Shown here piece after piece: positions 17,554 to 25,762 of a DNA stretch of 64,000 nucleotides. Origin of the DNA: Parahoeflea olei (GTDB lineage Bacteria > Pseudomonadota > Alphaproteobacteria > Rhizobiales > Rhizobiaceae); the NCBI RefSeq assembly GCF_001703635.1, contig NZ_LQZT01000042.1, positions 1 through 64,000 of the forward strand, in the 5' to 3' direction. The position numbers and the translations under genes were made by a program. The notes beneath the pieces are model-generated. The model saw nothing but the letters and a program-made list of their open reading frames with translations, ran no database searches and was not told where the DNA came from. Positions within the stretch are counted from its first letter, which is position 1; each line of letters starts with the position of its first letter.

Positions 17554-19074
17554 TCAGCGCGTTTCTTTGCGGGCGTTGTAGACGTTCCAGGCAAGGATCG
17601 GCGTGACCAGCAGCATGATCACCATGGCGCTGGCCGAACCCACGCCCCAGTCATTGGCGCGGAACAGCTTGTCATACATGTAGTTGGCGAGAACCTGGGT
17701 CTGCCACTGGCCGTTGGTCATGGCGAAGACGATGTCGAACACCTTGAGCACGACGATGGTGATGGTGGTCCAGACCACGACGATGGTGCCCATGATCTGC
17801 GGCACCTTGATCTTGAAGAAGATCTGGAACGGATTGGCGCCGTCGATCACCGCGGCCTCGATGGTTTCCTCGGGAATGCCGCGCAGCGCGGCCGACAGGA
17901 TCACCATGGCGAAGCCGGTCTGGATCCAGATCAGCACCGCCATCAGGAAGAAGGAATTCCAGAAGGGAATCGTGAGCCAGGTCTGCGGCTCGCCATAGGG
18001 CGGCGCGGCCATGAACAGCGCGACGATGGCGCCGAGCGACAGCCAGATCAGCCAGGCGGCGAAGATGGCGAAGGCCACGCGCAGCGGCACGAACCACCAC
18101 GGTGTGGGGCGGTGGCCGATCTCGGCCTTGACCAGCGGCCGCACCGCCTGGATCGCGAGCCAGCCCAGGAACGCCGCGAACAGCGCGAGCAGCAGCGCCG
18201 GCACGAGCTTGAGGAAGATCAGCGAGGAAACCCCGCCGTCGAACTGCAGCCAGATGGCGTTGAGCACGCCGATCTGGTCCTTGCCGGCGGGGCGGGTGTC
18301 GTAGACCAGCTTCCAGATCACCGCGGCGCCGACGAAGGAAATCGCCATCGGCATGAAGATCAGCGACTTGGCGATGTTGCCCCATTTGATGCGGTCGGTG
18401 AGCTGGGCGGCGAGCAGGCCGACCGCGGTGGAGGCGGCCGGCACCACGATCAGCCACAGCATGTTGTTGCGCATGGCTTCCCAGAATTTCGGCTCGCGGG
18501 CCATCTGCTTGTAATTGGCAAGCCCGACAAAGGCGCCGCCGGCGCTGCGGTCGGTCACAGACAGCCAGAGCGTGGCGAAGACCGGATAGGCGAGATAGAG
18601 GCCGAGCGCGGCCAGCGCCGGAAACAGGAACAGCCAGGGCCTGACCTGGTTGGCGCGGGTTATGTTGCGGCCGGCGCCTTGCTCTCCACCTCCATAGAGA
18701 AGAAAGCTGGCGATGAACACAATGGCAAACACAAGCAGCGCTACAGCAATATCTCTCGCCATAACACTGAACAAGAGGCTGGATTCAAACTCGAGGGGCA
18801 CCGAGCCCGACTCTCCACCTCCAGTATACTGCCTGTAATAATTTCCAAGGATAGTGATAAGCGGAGGCAATATGCGAATGACAAATACAAAAAGCAGCGG
18901 GATCGATGCGATTGTGGCCGAGACCTTCAACCGCTGCCCCTGAACATCCTTGCCCCGAATATCTCGGGCCGGAAACAGAACCCTGTCGAGGAACTGGTTG
19001 GAAAGGTAGAAATAGCCCACGCATCCGCCGACGCCGACAATGATGGTGATGAGACCCTGAAGTGCCGGATGCAT
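17554..19074 (-). CDS. aglF: Alpha-glucoside ABC transporter permease AglF with two extra segments
   Basis: This 506-residue permease is clearly longer than the roughly 330-residue AglF of other rhizobia as I know the family. The conserved core is present: NITRANQVRPWLFLFPAL (137-154), MLWLIVVPAAST, LIFMPMAISFVGAAVIW and the EAA loop ETIEAAVIDGANPFQIFFKI (403-422). Two additions stand out: residues about 37-136, containing two hydrophobic stretches, and about 278-345, with two more. The first is encoded at about 18667-18966 by DNA near 50% GC, against about 65% around it. The reading frame is open throughout, so the protein is probably made. Whether it is active is unknown. Confidence 0.85.
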   Translation of the reverse strand: MHPALQGLITIIVGVGGCVGYFYLSNQFLDRVLFPARDIRGKDVQGQRLKVSATIASIPLLFVFVIRILPPLITILGNYYRQYTGGGESGSVPLEFESSLLFSVMARDIAVALLVFAIVFIASFLLYGGGEQGAGRNITRANQVRPWLFLFPALAALGLYLAYPVFATLWLSVTDRSAGGAFVGLANYKQMAREPKFWEAMRNNMLWLIVVPAASTAVGLLAAQLTDRIKWGNIAKSLIFMPMAISFVGAAVIWKLVYDTRPAGKDQIGVLNAIWLQFDGGVSSLIFLKLVPALLLALFAAFLGWLAIQAVRPLVKAEIGHRPTPWWFVPLRVAFAIFAAWLIWLSLGAIVALFMAAPPYGEPQTWLTIPFWNSFFLMAVLIWIQTGFAMVILSAALRGIPEETIEAAVIDGANPFQIFFKIKVPQIMGTIVVVWTTITIVVLKVFDIVFAMTNGQWQTQVLANYMYDKLFRANDWGVGSASAMVIMLLVTPILAWNVYNARKETR

Positions 19075-19106
19075 CCTTTCCTCCCAAAAAGGCGATAGAG
19101 GCGGAA

Positions 19107-19128
19107 AACCCCGGCCTGGTGCCGGGGT
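19107..19128 (-). terminator. Attenuator hairpin between aglE and aglF
   Basis: On the minus strand ACCCCGGC, a 5-base loop and GCCGGGGT form an 8-bp stem followed by TTTT, within the 78-base gap after aglE. Partial terminators after binding-protein genes are common and let the binding protein be made in excess of the permeases. This is a structural call with the role inferred. Confidence 0.6.
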
Positions 19129-19152
19129 CTTCCTCGATCGAACTGGAGTGGC

Positions 19153-20502
19153 TTACTTCAGCGCGTCCCAGGAGTTCTGGATCGACTGGGCCACGTCCTC
19201 GGCCGACTTGCCGCCGACATAATCGACCATGCCGGTCCAGAACGAGCCGGCGCCGACGCCGCCGGGCATCAGGTCGGACCCGTCGAAGCGGAAGGTGGTG
19301 GCGCCGAGCAGGACGTCGTTCATCTTCTTGAGCGTCGGATCGCTGAACACCTCGGTGTTGACGGCCTTGTAGGGCGTCAGGAAGCCCTTCTGCGCCATCC
19401 ACACCTCGTGCGCGATCGGGCTCTTGAGGAACTCGATCAGCGCGCGGGCGCCGGGGCTGTCCTTGGTGATGGCCCAGAGCGTGCCGGCACCGAGCACCGG
19501 CTTGCCGAGATCCTTGCTCTCATAGGCGGGCATGTAGAAGAAGTCCGCATCGACGCCGACCTGGGTGCCTTCGGGGAAGAAGGCGGGGATGAACGAGGCC
19601 TGGTGGTGCAGGTAGCACTGCGGCGGCGAGGAGAACAGGCCCTTGGGGCTGTCGCGGAAGTCGGTGGTGGCGACCGTGTTGGCGCCGCCGGCGACGAAAT
19701 CGTCGTTGCGGGCGAACCAGCCGAATTCCTCGATGGCGCCGATCACGGCGGGATCGGTGAACTTGACTTCGTTGGTGACCCACTTGTCATAGACGTCGGG
19801 CGCCTGGGTGCGCAGCATCATGTCCTCGACCCAGTCGGTGGCGGGCCAGCCGGTGGCGCCGCCCGAACCGAGCCCGATGCACCAGGGCGTGCCGCCGTCG
19901 GCGACGATCTTCTCGGTCAGCGCCTTCAGCTCTTCCATGGTCTGGGGGATCTCATAGCCCGCGTCCTCGAAGTTTTCGGGAATGTACCAGACCAGCGACT
20001 TCACATCGACCTTGTAGAAGAAGCCGTAGAGGTGGTCCTCGCCGTCCTTGCCCTTGTAGGTGCCGAGATCGACCCAGGACTGGCCGGCGGCATAATTGTC
20101 CTTGACCCAGTCGGCGGTGCCGTCCGGCAGCGGCGTGAGGAAGCCGCGGCTGGCCATGTCGGAGGCGAGGCCCGGCTGCGGGAAGACCGCGATATTGGGC
20201 GCCGAGCCCGCTTCCGCGTCGATCACGATCTGCTGCTCGAAGCTGTCGGAGCCCACATATTTGACGTTGGCGCCGGTGGCTTCGGCGAAATAGGCGAGCA
20301 CCGATTCGGCGAAAGCCTGGTCGGGTCCGAGCCAGGGGCCGAACACCGTGACCTCCTCGCCGTCGAGCCGGGTCTCCTTGAGCGCCTCGTAGCTGTCCCA
20401 GTTGAAGGCGCCCTCGCCCGGCGCGAATTTGAGATCGGCGGCATGGGCCGAGCCCAGCGCCAGCGCAGCCGCGGCCGCGCTCATCAGAAACAACTTCTTC
20501 AT
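19153..20502 (-). CDS. aglE: Periplasmic alpha-glucoside-binding protein
   Basis: This 449-residue extracellular solute-binding protein (family 1) has a signal peptide MKKLFLMSAAAAALALGSAHA and mature start ADLKFAPGEG. It captures alpha-glucosides in the periplasm and delivers them to AglFG. Family features include FGPWLGPDQAFAESVLAYF near the N terminus and aromatic-rich segments (PPQCYLHHQASFIPAF) lining the sugar site. It is the first gene of the aglEFGAK operon, divergent from aglR, and a LacI-type operator lies about 75 bases upstream of its start. Confidence 0.95.
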   Translation of the reverse strand: MKKLFLMSAAAAALALGSAHAADLKFAPGEGAFNWDSYEALKETRLDGEEVTVFGPWLGPDQAFAESVLAYFAEATGANVKYVGSDSFEQQIVIDAEAGSAPNIAVFPQPGLASDMASRGFLTPLPDGTADWVKDNYAAGQSWVDLGTYKGKDGEDHLYGFFYKVDVKSLVWYIPENFEDAGYEIPQTMEELKALTEKIVADGGTPWCIGLGSGGATGWPATDWVEDMMLRTQAPDVYDKWVTNEVKFTDPAVIGAIEEFGWFARNDDFVAGGANTVATTDFRDSPKGLFSSPPQCYLHHQASFIPAFFPEGTQVGVDADFFYMPAYESKDLGKPVLGAGTLWAITKDSPGARALIEFLKSPIAHEVWMAQKGFLTPYKAVNTEVFSDPTLKKMNDVLLGATTFRFDGSDLMPGGVGAGSFWTGMVDYVGGKSAEDVAQSIQNSWDALK

Positions 20503-20576
20503 CTTATCTTCCTCCCGGCCAGACCTGGCCTTCTAGTAGAGCAGAATAGGTTTTCCGAGCCAAGCCGCAGAAAAGT

Positions 20577-20588
20577 CAAAGCGCTTTG
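20577..20588. promoter_or_regulatory. AglR operator, aglE-proximal
   Basis: CAAAGCGCTTTG is a perfect 12-bp palindrome with a central CG, the hallmark of LacI-family operators. It lies about 75 bases upstream of the aglE start. An identical copy occurs beside aglR. Confidence 0.7.
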
Positions 20589-20836
20589 GCTTGGCTTCAG
20601 AGGATTACGACAGCCATGGCCAAGTCAAGCTTTAAGTTGGCCCCGCGTCGGGAATTCAACCCGTTTGCCGTGCAAATCCGGGCCTTGTCCGGGTGCGGCG
20701 TGATGGCGCGGCCGCGCCGCGGCGCAGCATTGTTTTGCATCGCGAAAACGGTCTGCAGGGCTAGGTTTGCGCGCCAAGGTGCGATTAGATGACAGCCCCA
20801 GGAGACCGGCGGACACGCCACGGCCGACCGGTTTTC

Positions 20837-20848
20837 CAAAGCGCTTTG
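20837..20848. promoter_or_regulatory. AglR operator, aglR-proximal
   Basis: This is the same CAAAGCGCTTTG palindrome, 23 bases before the GTG start of aglR. Its position argues that translation begins at that GTG and not at an in-frame ATG 35 codons upstream, which would place the operator inside the coding sequence. It suggests autoregulation. Confidence 0.65.
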
Positions 20849-20871
20849 AACTCGACCGGATCCGCCTGCCC

Positions 20872-21909
20872 GTGAACCTGAAACAGTTGTCAGAGCTTCT
20901 CCATTTGTCGCAGACCACGGTGTCGCGCGCGCTCAACGGCTATCCGGAAGTCTCCGCCGAGACGCGCCGGCGGGTGCTGGAGGCGGCGCAGCGCCATGGC
21001 TACAAGGCCAATTCCAATGCCCGCAAGCTGGCCACCGGCCGGGCCGGGGCGATCGGATACGTGTTGCCGGTGGGGCGCAATGTCGATCTCGATCCGCATT
21101 TCGTCGAGTTCCTGGCGGGGCTGGGCGAACATGCGCTGATGCGCGAGGTCGACCTGTCGCTCACGCCCGCGCCGCGCGAGCGCGAACAGGAGGCCTATCG
21201 CCGCATCGCCGCCAGCCGCTCGGTTGACGGCGTCTACCTGTCGTCGATGCGCAATGACGAGCAGCGCATCGCGCTGGTGCGCGAGCTCGGCCTGCCCTTC
21301 ATCGCCCATGGCCGCGCGCTCGATCCCGCGGCCGGCTACGGCTTCGTCGACATCGACAACGAGGGTGCGTTTTTCGACGCGGCCCAGCTGCTGCTGCAAT
21401 TGGGGCACCGGCGGCTCGCCTTCGTCAACGGCGACACCGACTTCACCTTCGCCGTGCACCGGCTCGACGGCGTCAAGCGGGCGATGGCCGGCCACGGCCT
21501 GCCGGACGCCGCGCTTCGCCACCATGCCGCGGCGATGACCGAGGGCAACGGCTACCGGCTGGCGATGGCGCTGTTCCGCGACGCCGATCCTGCCACCCGG
21601 CCCACGGCGGTGCTCAGCGCCTCGATGTTCACCACGCTCGGGATCGTGCGCGCCCTCGACCAGCTGGGGCTGAAAATGCCGCGGGACGTGTCGGTCATCA
21701 GCCATGACGACGTGTTTCCGTTCCTCAAGCCCGACAGCTTCACGGTGCCGCTGACGACCACCCGCTCGTCGATCCGCGCGGCGGGCGCGCGCATCTGCGA
21801 GCGGCTGGTCAACATCATCACCGGCGAGGAGAAAGCCCCGCTCGGGGAAATCTGGCCGGTGGAGCTGGTGGTGCGCGCCTCGACCGGGCCTGCGCCACGG
21901 GCGGGCTAG
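20872..21909 (+). CDS. aglR: LacI-family regulator of alpha-glucoside use
   Basis: This 345-residue repressor has an N-terminal helix-turn-helix (LSELLHLSQTTVSRALNGYPEV, residues about 5-26), the hinge region ANSNARKLATGRAGAIGYVLP, and a periplasmic-binding-like effector domain with GFVDIDNEGAFFDAA and SVISHDDVFPFL. The GTG start at 20872 (VNLKQLSELL) fits the usual N terminus of the family, though the ribosome site is weak. Divergent to aglE and flanked by matching operators, it most likely represses agl and is released by an imported alpha-glucoside or its metabolite. Confidence 0.88.
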   Translation: MNLKQLSELLHLSQTTVSRALNGYPEVSAETRRRVLEAAQRHGYKANSNARKLATGRAGAIGYVLPVGRNVDLDPHFVEFLAGLGEHALMREVDLSLTPAPREREQEAYRRIAASRSVDGVYLSSMRNDEQRIALVRELGLPFIAHGRALDPAAGYGFVDIDNEGAFFDAAQLLLQLGHRRLAFVNGDTDFTFAVHRLDGVKRAMAGHGLPDAALRHHAAAMTEGNGYRLAMALFRDADPATRPTAVLSASMFTTLGIVRALDQLGLKMPRDVSVISHDDVFPFLKPDSFTVPLTTTRSSIRAAGARICERLVNIITGEEKAPLGEIWPVELVVRASTGPAPRAG

Positions 21910-22120
21910 CGGCGCGCGCCGCGCCCCTGCGCGGGCGCAAAGCGCGCAGGCGCGATTAAACGCTTGTTCGCAGGCCCCGATCGGTGCCAGTCTAGGAGCT
22001 GTCGCGTTCACATGCATTCGGGGCAACGCGACAGGCATGGATTGAAGGTTTGACGGCGTCGTTGTCGCATCCGGTCGGATGCGCGGCGCTGTCGGCGCCT
22101 GCGCGAAGAAGGAGAGTTCG

Positions 22121-23338
22121 GTGTTTCACGGCAAGGTACTGGTCGCCCAGGGGGGCGGTCCGACGGCGGTCATCAACCAGTCGATGGTGGGTGCGGTTCT
22201 GGAATCGCGCAAGTTCCGCGCGGTCGAGCTGATCTATGGCGCGGTGCACGGCGTGCGCGGCATCGTCGACGAGGATTTCTACGACCTGACCCAGGAGACC
22301 ACGCACAACCTGGAAATGGTCGCCAACACGCCCTCCTCCGCGCTCGGCTCCACCCGCGACAAGCCGGACCTGAAATACTGCCAGGAGATCTTCAAGGTGC
22401 TGCGCGCCCACGAGATCGGCTATTTCTTCTACACCGGCGGCAACGATTCCTCGGACACGGTGCGGATCGTCAACGACGAGGCGCGCAAGGCGAACTACAA
22501 CCTGCGCTGCATCCATATCCCCAAGACCATCGACAACGATCTCGTCGAGAACGACCACACGCCGGGCTTTCCCTCCGCCGCGCGCTATGTGGCGCAGGCC
22601 TTCATGGGCATCAATCTCGACAATGCGGCGCTGCCCGGCATCTATATCGGCGTGGTCATGGGGCGGCATGCGGGGTTCCTGACCGCGGCCTCCGCGCTCG
22701 GCAAGAAATTTTCGGACGACGGGCCGCATCTGATCTACATGCCCGAGCGGGTGTTCGAGATCGACCGGTTCCTGAGCGACGTCAAGCAGGTCTACGAGCG
22801 GCACGGGCGCTGCGTCGTGGCCGTCAGCGAAGGCATCCACGACGCCTCGGGCCAGCCGATCATCTCCCGGCTCGCCAGGGAAGTGGAACGCGACGCGCAT
22901 GGCAATGTGCAGCTGTCGGGCTCGGGCGCGCTCGCCGACCTGCTCACGCAGAAGGTCAAGGACGCGCTCAAGATCACCCGCGTGCGCGGCGACACGCTCG
23001 GCTACATGCAGCGAAGCTTCATCGGCTGCGTCTCCGACGTCGACCAGAACGAGGCCCGCGAGGTGGGCGAAAAGGCCGTGCAATACGGCATGTTCGGCGA
23101 CCGCGACGGCTCGGTCACGATCAAACGCACCGGGCACTATTCGGTCGACTACGAACTGGTGCCGCTGGAAATGGTCGCCGGCAAGACCCGCACCATGCCC
23201 GACGCCTTCATCGCCCCCTCCGGCCACGACGTGACCGACGAATTCCGGCTCTATCTCAGGCCGCTCTTGGGCAAGGGCATGCCGGACGCGCATCGGCTGA
23301 GGCCGAACAAGGTGGCGAAGATATTGGCGGGGGGATGA
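22121..23338 (+). CDS. pfp: Pyrophosphate-dependent 6-phosphofructokinase
   Basis: This 405-residue PfkA-superfamily enzyme interconverts fructose 6-phosphate and fructose 1,6-bisphosphate, using PPi. Residues visible: QGGGPTAVINQS near the N terminus, GGNDSSDTV in the phosphoryl-donor site where ATP enzymes have GGDGS, PKTIDND with the Lys typical of PPi enzymes, and MGRHAGFLTAA. The GTG at 22121 has GGAG about 6 bases upstream and gives the expected N terminus VFHGKVLVAQGGG. It is a single gene between aglR and the NTPase insertion. In organisms that mainly use the Entner-Doudoroff route this enzyme may act in gluconeogenesis. Confidence 0.92.
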   Translation: MFHGKVLVAQGGGPTAVINQSMVGAVLESRKFRAVELIYGAVHGVRGIVDEDFYDLTQETTHNLEMVANTPSSALGSTRDKPDLKYCQEIFKVLRAHEIGYFFYTGGNDSSDTVRIVNDEARKANYNLRCIHIPKTIDNDLVENDHTPGFPSAARYVAQAFMGINLDNAALPGIYIGVVMGRHAGFLTAASALGKKFSDDGPHLIYMPERVFEIDRFLSDVKQVYERHGRCVVAVSEGIHDASGQPIISRLAREVERDAHGNVQLSGSGALADLLTQKVKDALKITRVRGDTLGYMQRSFIGCVSDVDQNEAREVGEKAVQYGMFGDRDGSVTIKRTGHYSVDYELVPLEMVAGKTRTMPDAFIAPSGHDVTDEFRLYLRPLLGKGMPDAHRLRPNKVAKILAGG

Positions 23339-23512
23339 GGGGGGCGGGGTTCTGTGCGTGCAGCGGAGATGAATTTCTAAACGGTCGCTTGTTGTCTGGA
23401 GGCTTTTAATCTGCCCCTTTAGAAAAGTTGCCTTACACCAATACTTGACGATCTTATGTATATTGGCTTCACATAGCAATAAAAGTAGCGAACGACTTGG
23501 GGAGGAGATACC
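23339..23512. other. Left flank of low-GC insertion
   Basis: Base composition drops from about 65% to under 50% GC within these 174 bases, marking the start of foreign-looking DNA. No direct repeat matching the other flank and no integrase was seen. A GGGGAGGAG ribosome site at its end serves the next gene. Confidence 0.45.
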
Positions 23513-25552
23513 ATGGCAATTAGAGAGGATGCACTGAACGCGTTCTTTCGGACCCACCGGGAGCAAGAGCCACTCGCGGCAGCGCTCGATGAGGTATTTG
23601 ATGTTACATACGGCTCTTACCAGTTCGGGCAAGCATTCTGGCTTTGCCAACCCAAGCCGTTTGCGGCCGAGAGATTTGGCCTTCAGCGCGAAGTTATTGC
23701 GGTTTATTCACCTCATGCGCGGGCTGATGCACGCCTGCTGACGGCACTTGAGAACATTTCTCGTGCACCCGAGTTTCGACACCGCGTGGAAAACGTTGTT
23801 GCACTAGTCGTCTACGAGGGAGACAAGGCGTCGATCGAGGGTTTGGCAGCACAGAGCAAAGACTGGGTAATCGTCCCCCTGTCAGCGACAGAACTTAAAA
23901 ACAGGGGCGCACAGACTTTCCTCATCCGATTAAGGATGGCCGCAACGATTGGTCGCTTTGATCTCTTCGGGATGTCTTCGCCGATCAAGCATGACAAATA
24001 CTTTTATGGTCGGGACGCGATAGTCCAAGAACTGGTGCAGCGAGCGCTGATCCGTAAGGAGCAATCCGGACTTTTCGGACTTCGTAAGACTGGCAAGACG
24101 TCCGTATTGTTTGCGGTCCAGCGACGGATTTCCGAGAAAGGCGCTATTGCCGAATACGTAGACTGCCAAAGTCCCGGCATCTACGGTAGCCGTTGGTGGG
24201 CGGTACTTGAGGAGCTCTGCCGTCGAATGCTAGAGGCCGCGGAGAAGACCGGGTGCCCAGCACCCACGGAATTCTCATTTGATGCGAGCGGCGCAGCGAA
24301 CTCATTTATCCGAACGGTGAAGTGGATACAAAACAAGTCTACGGTGGGGCAGATCGTACTGCTCTTAGACGAGGTTGAGTTCATTACACCTGCTATCGCC
24401 AATCATCTCGGCCAGCATTGGGACAGCGACCACCTGCCCTTGTGGCAAACGATCCGATCCGCATCGCAGGAGACGAAAGGTTTTCTTACCTTCTGCGTGG
24501 CTGGCGTGAACCCATCTAGCGTGGAGCAATCGCATTTTGATCAGATTCCCAATCCGATCTTCCAGTTGGCGATTCCATTTTACCTAGACCCGCTAACTCG
24601 TCTCAGTGTTCGCGAGATGGTTCGGGCAATCGCAAAATATTCCGGTGCAGCGCTTGACGAGGACTGCTTTGATCTACTGAACGCAGAATACGGTGGACAT
24701 CCGTATTTGATACGCCTCGCATGCAGCGAGGTTCTGCGTTCGCTTGGCGAACTACCGGTAGATAAGAAGATCAAGGTCTCTAAGTCCAATTTCGAATCCG
24801 CCCATGACAAGATTGCCGTCCGAATAGCTCAGCCGATCAAAGATATACTTCTGTCCCTAGTGTGGTGGTACCCAGAAGAATATGACTTACTTTGCCTCCT
24901 CGCGGACGGCGATACAATGTTCGTCCAAGAATTTTTGGCTGCCGAGCCTGAGAAGGCATCGCGGTTCGCGCGCTATGGTTTGCTGGAAGCTGACAATGGC
25001 TCATTCGCCATCAAGGAGCTTCGAAATTTCCTCGTCAATTCGGGATTAGAGTATAAGAAGGCGATTTCGCCGTTCACTCGTGGCGACCTTCCCTTAGAAT
25101 ACCTGCCGGAGGAGCCGAATATCGCCGATCTCGCTGCGCTTTTTGAACGCAGAACTGAGGTTGAGTATGCGCTACGTAAGCTACTAATAACTGTTTTGGA
25201 GTATCGATTCGCATTCGATGAAGCAAAGGTAGCAAGCGCGATCAGCGGTGCTTTACCAAAAAGCAACGGCGACAGGGCGCAGCTTTTCGTCGGAAGATTA
25301 CCAAAGGACGCGGTCAGCGAACTTTATTTGAGCGACTTGAAGATTGTTTTTATCAAGAACTGGGACAATTTTTCTGCTTACTTTGGTTCAAAATCTGACC
25401 GATTCGAGATGAATCTCGACACAATCAACATTGCCCGACGGTACGAAGCTCATACCAAGCCAGTCAGCACAAAGGATTTCGATGATTTTCAAAATAGCTA
25501 TTCCTGGATGAAGACGCGGCTTCAGAAGGTTCCGGGTCTCATCCCGGAGTAA
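23513..25552 (+). CDS. STAND/AAA-like NTPase with C-terminal HEPN-like segment; candidate defence protein
   Basis: This 679-residue protein has three parts. Residues 1-155 form an unrecognised N-terminal region. Residues about 160-420 form a P-loop NTPase: FYGRD preceding the core, Walker A GLRKTGKTS (189-197), Walker B IVLLLDEVEF (281-290, acidic pair 286-287) and GGHPYLIRLAC (394-404), the latter common in ATPase_2/AAA_35-type STAND relatives. A winged-helix-like stretch follows (about 440-515). The C-terminal about 140 residues contain VEYALRKLL, LSDLKIVFIKNWDNF and an R-x4-H motif (R642, H647), resembling Swt1-type HEPN RNase domains. STAND-HEPN proteins are known or suspected phage-defence effectors. 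Codon use and lower GC differ from all neighbours, which suggests horizontal transfer. No partner gene is present. Confidence 0.72.
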   Translation: MAIREDALNAFFRTHREQEPLAAALDEVFDVTYGSYQFGQAFWLCQPKPFAAERFGLQREVIAVYSPHARADARLLTALENISRAPEFRHRVENVVALVVYEGDKASIEGLAAQSKDWVIVPLSATELKNRGAQTFLIRLRMAATIGRFDLFGMSSPIKHDKYFYGRDAIVQELVQRALIRKEQSGLFGLRKTGKTSVLFAVQRRISEKGAIAEYVDCQSPGIYGSRWWAVLEELCRRMLEAAEKTGCPAPTEFSFDASGAANSFIRTVKWIQNKSTVGQIVLLLDEVEFITPAIANHLGQHWDSDHLPLWQTIRSASQETKGFLTFCVAGVNPSSVEQSHFDQIPNPIFQLAIPFYLDPLTRLSVREMVRAIAKYSGAALDEDCFDLLNAEYGGHPYLIRLACSEVLRSLGELPVDKKIKVSKSNFESAHDKIAVRIAQPIKDILLSLVWWYPEEYDLLCLLADGDTMFVQEFLAAEPEKASRFARYGLLEADNGSFAIKELRNFLVNSGLEYKKAISPFTRGDLPLEYLPEEPNIADLAALFERRTEVEYALRKLLITVLEYRFAFDEAKVASAISGALPKSNGDRAQLFVGRLPKDAVSELYLSDLKIVFIKNWDNFSAYFGSKSDRFEMNLDTINIARRYEAHTKPVSTKDFDDFQNSYSWMKTRLQKVPGLIPE

Positions 25553-25706
25553 TTGCGAATTAATATTTCCTGAACATATGCAATCGAAAGATCTAACAAT
25601 AAATATTAGGAAACTTTGCTATATCGCTGCATTCGTCTCCCTACCCAAACAAGTAACTGCCGACGTCCGCTTTGAATGACCGTCTGATAATCGTTTGAGA
25701 CAGAAA

Positions 25707-25759
25707 GGTGGGGGTAGAACGGACATCAACCCAAGATGGTTGGTCCCCGTCCCCCCACC
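25707..25759 (-). terminator. Hairpin after folD
   Basis: GGTGGGGG (25707-25714) and CCCCCACC (25752-25759) form an 8-bp stem with a weaker inner GGAC/GTCC pairing, ending 3 bases from the folD stop. A T-rich stretch follows only loosely on the minus strand. It probably contributes to folD termination. Confidence 0.4.
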
Positions 25760-25762
25760 CCC

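Larger units (their letters stand above)
20503..20871. promoter_or_regulatory. aglE-aglR divergent control region
   Basis: The 369-base region between the divergent start codons holds two identical palindromes (20577-20588 and 20837-20848), one near each gene. This arrangement would let the regulator control the operon and itself, and spacing of about 260 bases would permit looping. I could not place -35/-10 elements with confidence. Confidence 0.65.

Noticed and set aside
21992..23650. A 552-residue minus-strand open frame opposite pfp and the NTPase start
   Set aside because: It spans two confident plus-strand genes and an intergenic region of different composition. The protein looks like reverse-frame codon bias.
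23339..25762. Integrative element with attachment-site repeats around the NTPase gene
   Set aside because: I looked for matching direct repeats, a tRNA edge or an integrase on both sides and found none, so only the composition shift supports transfer.
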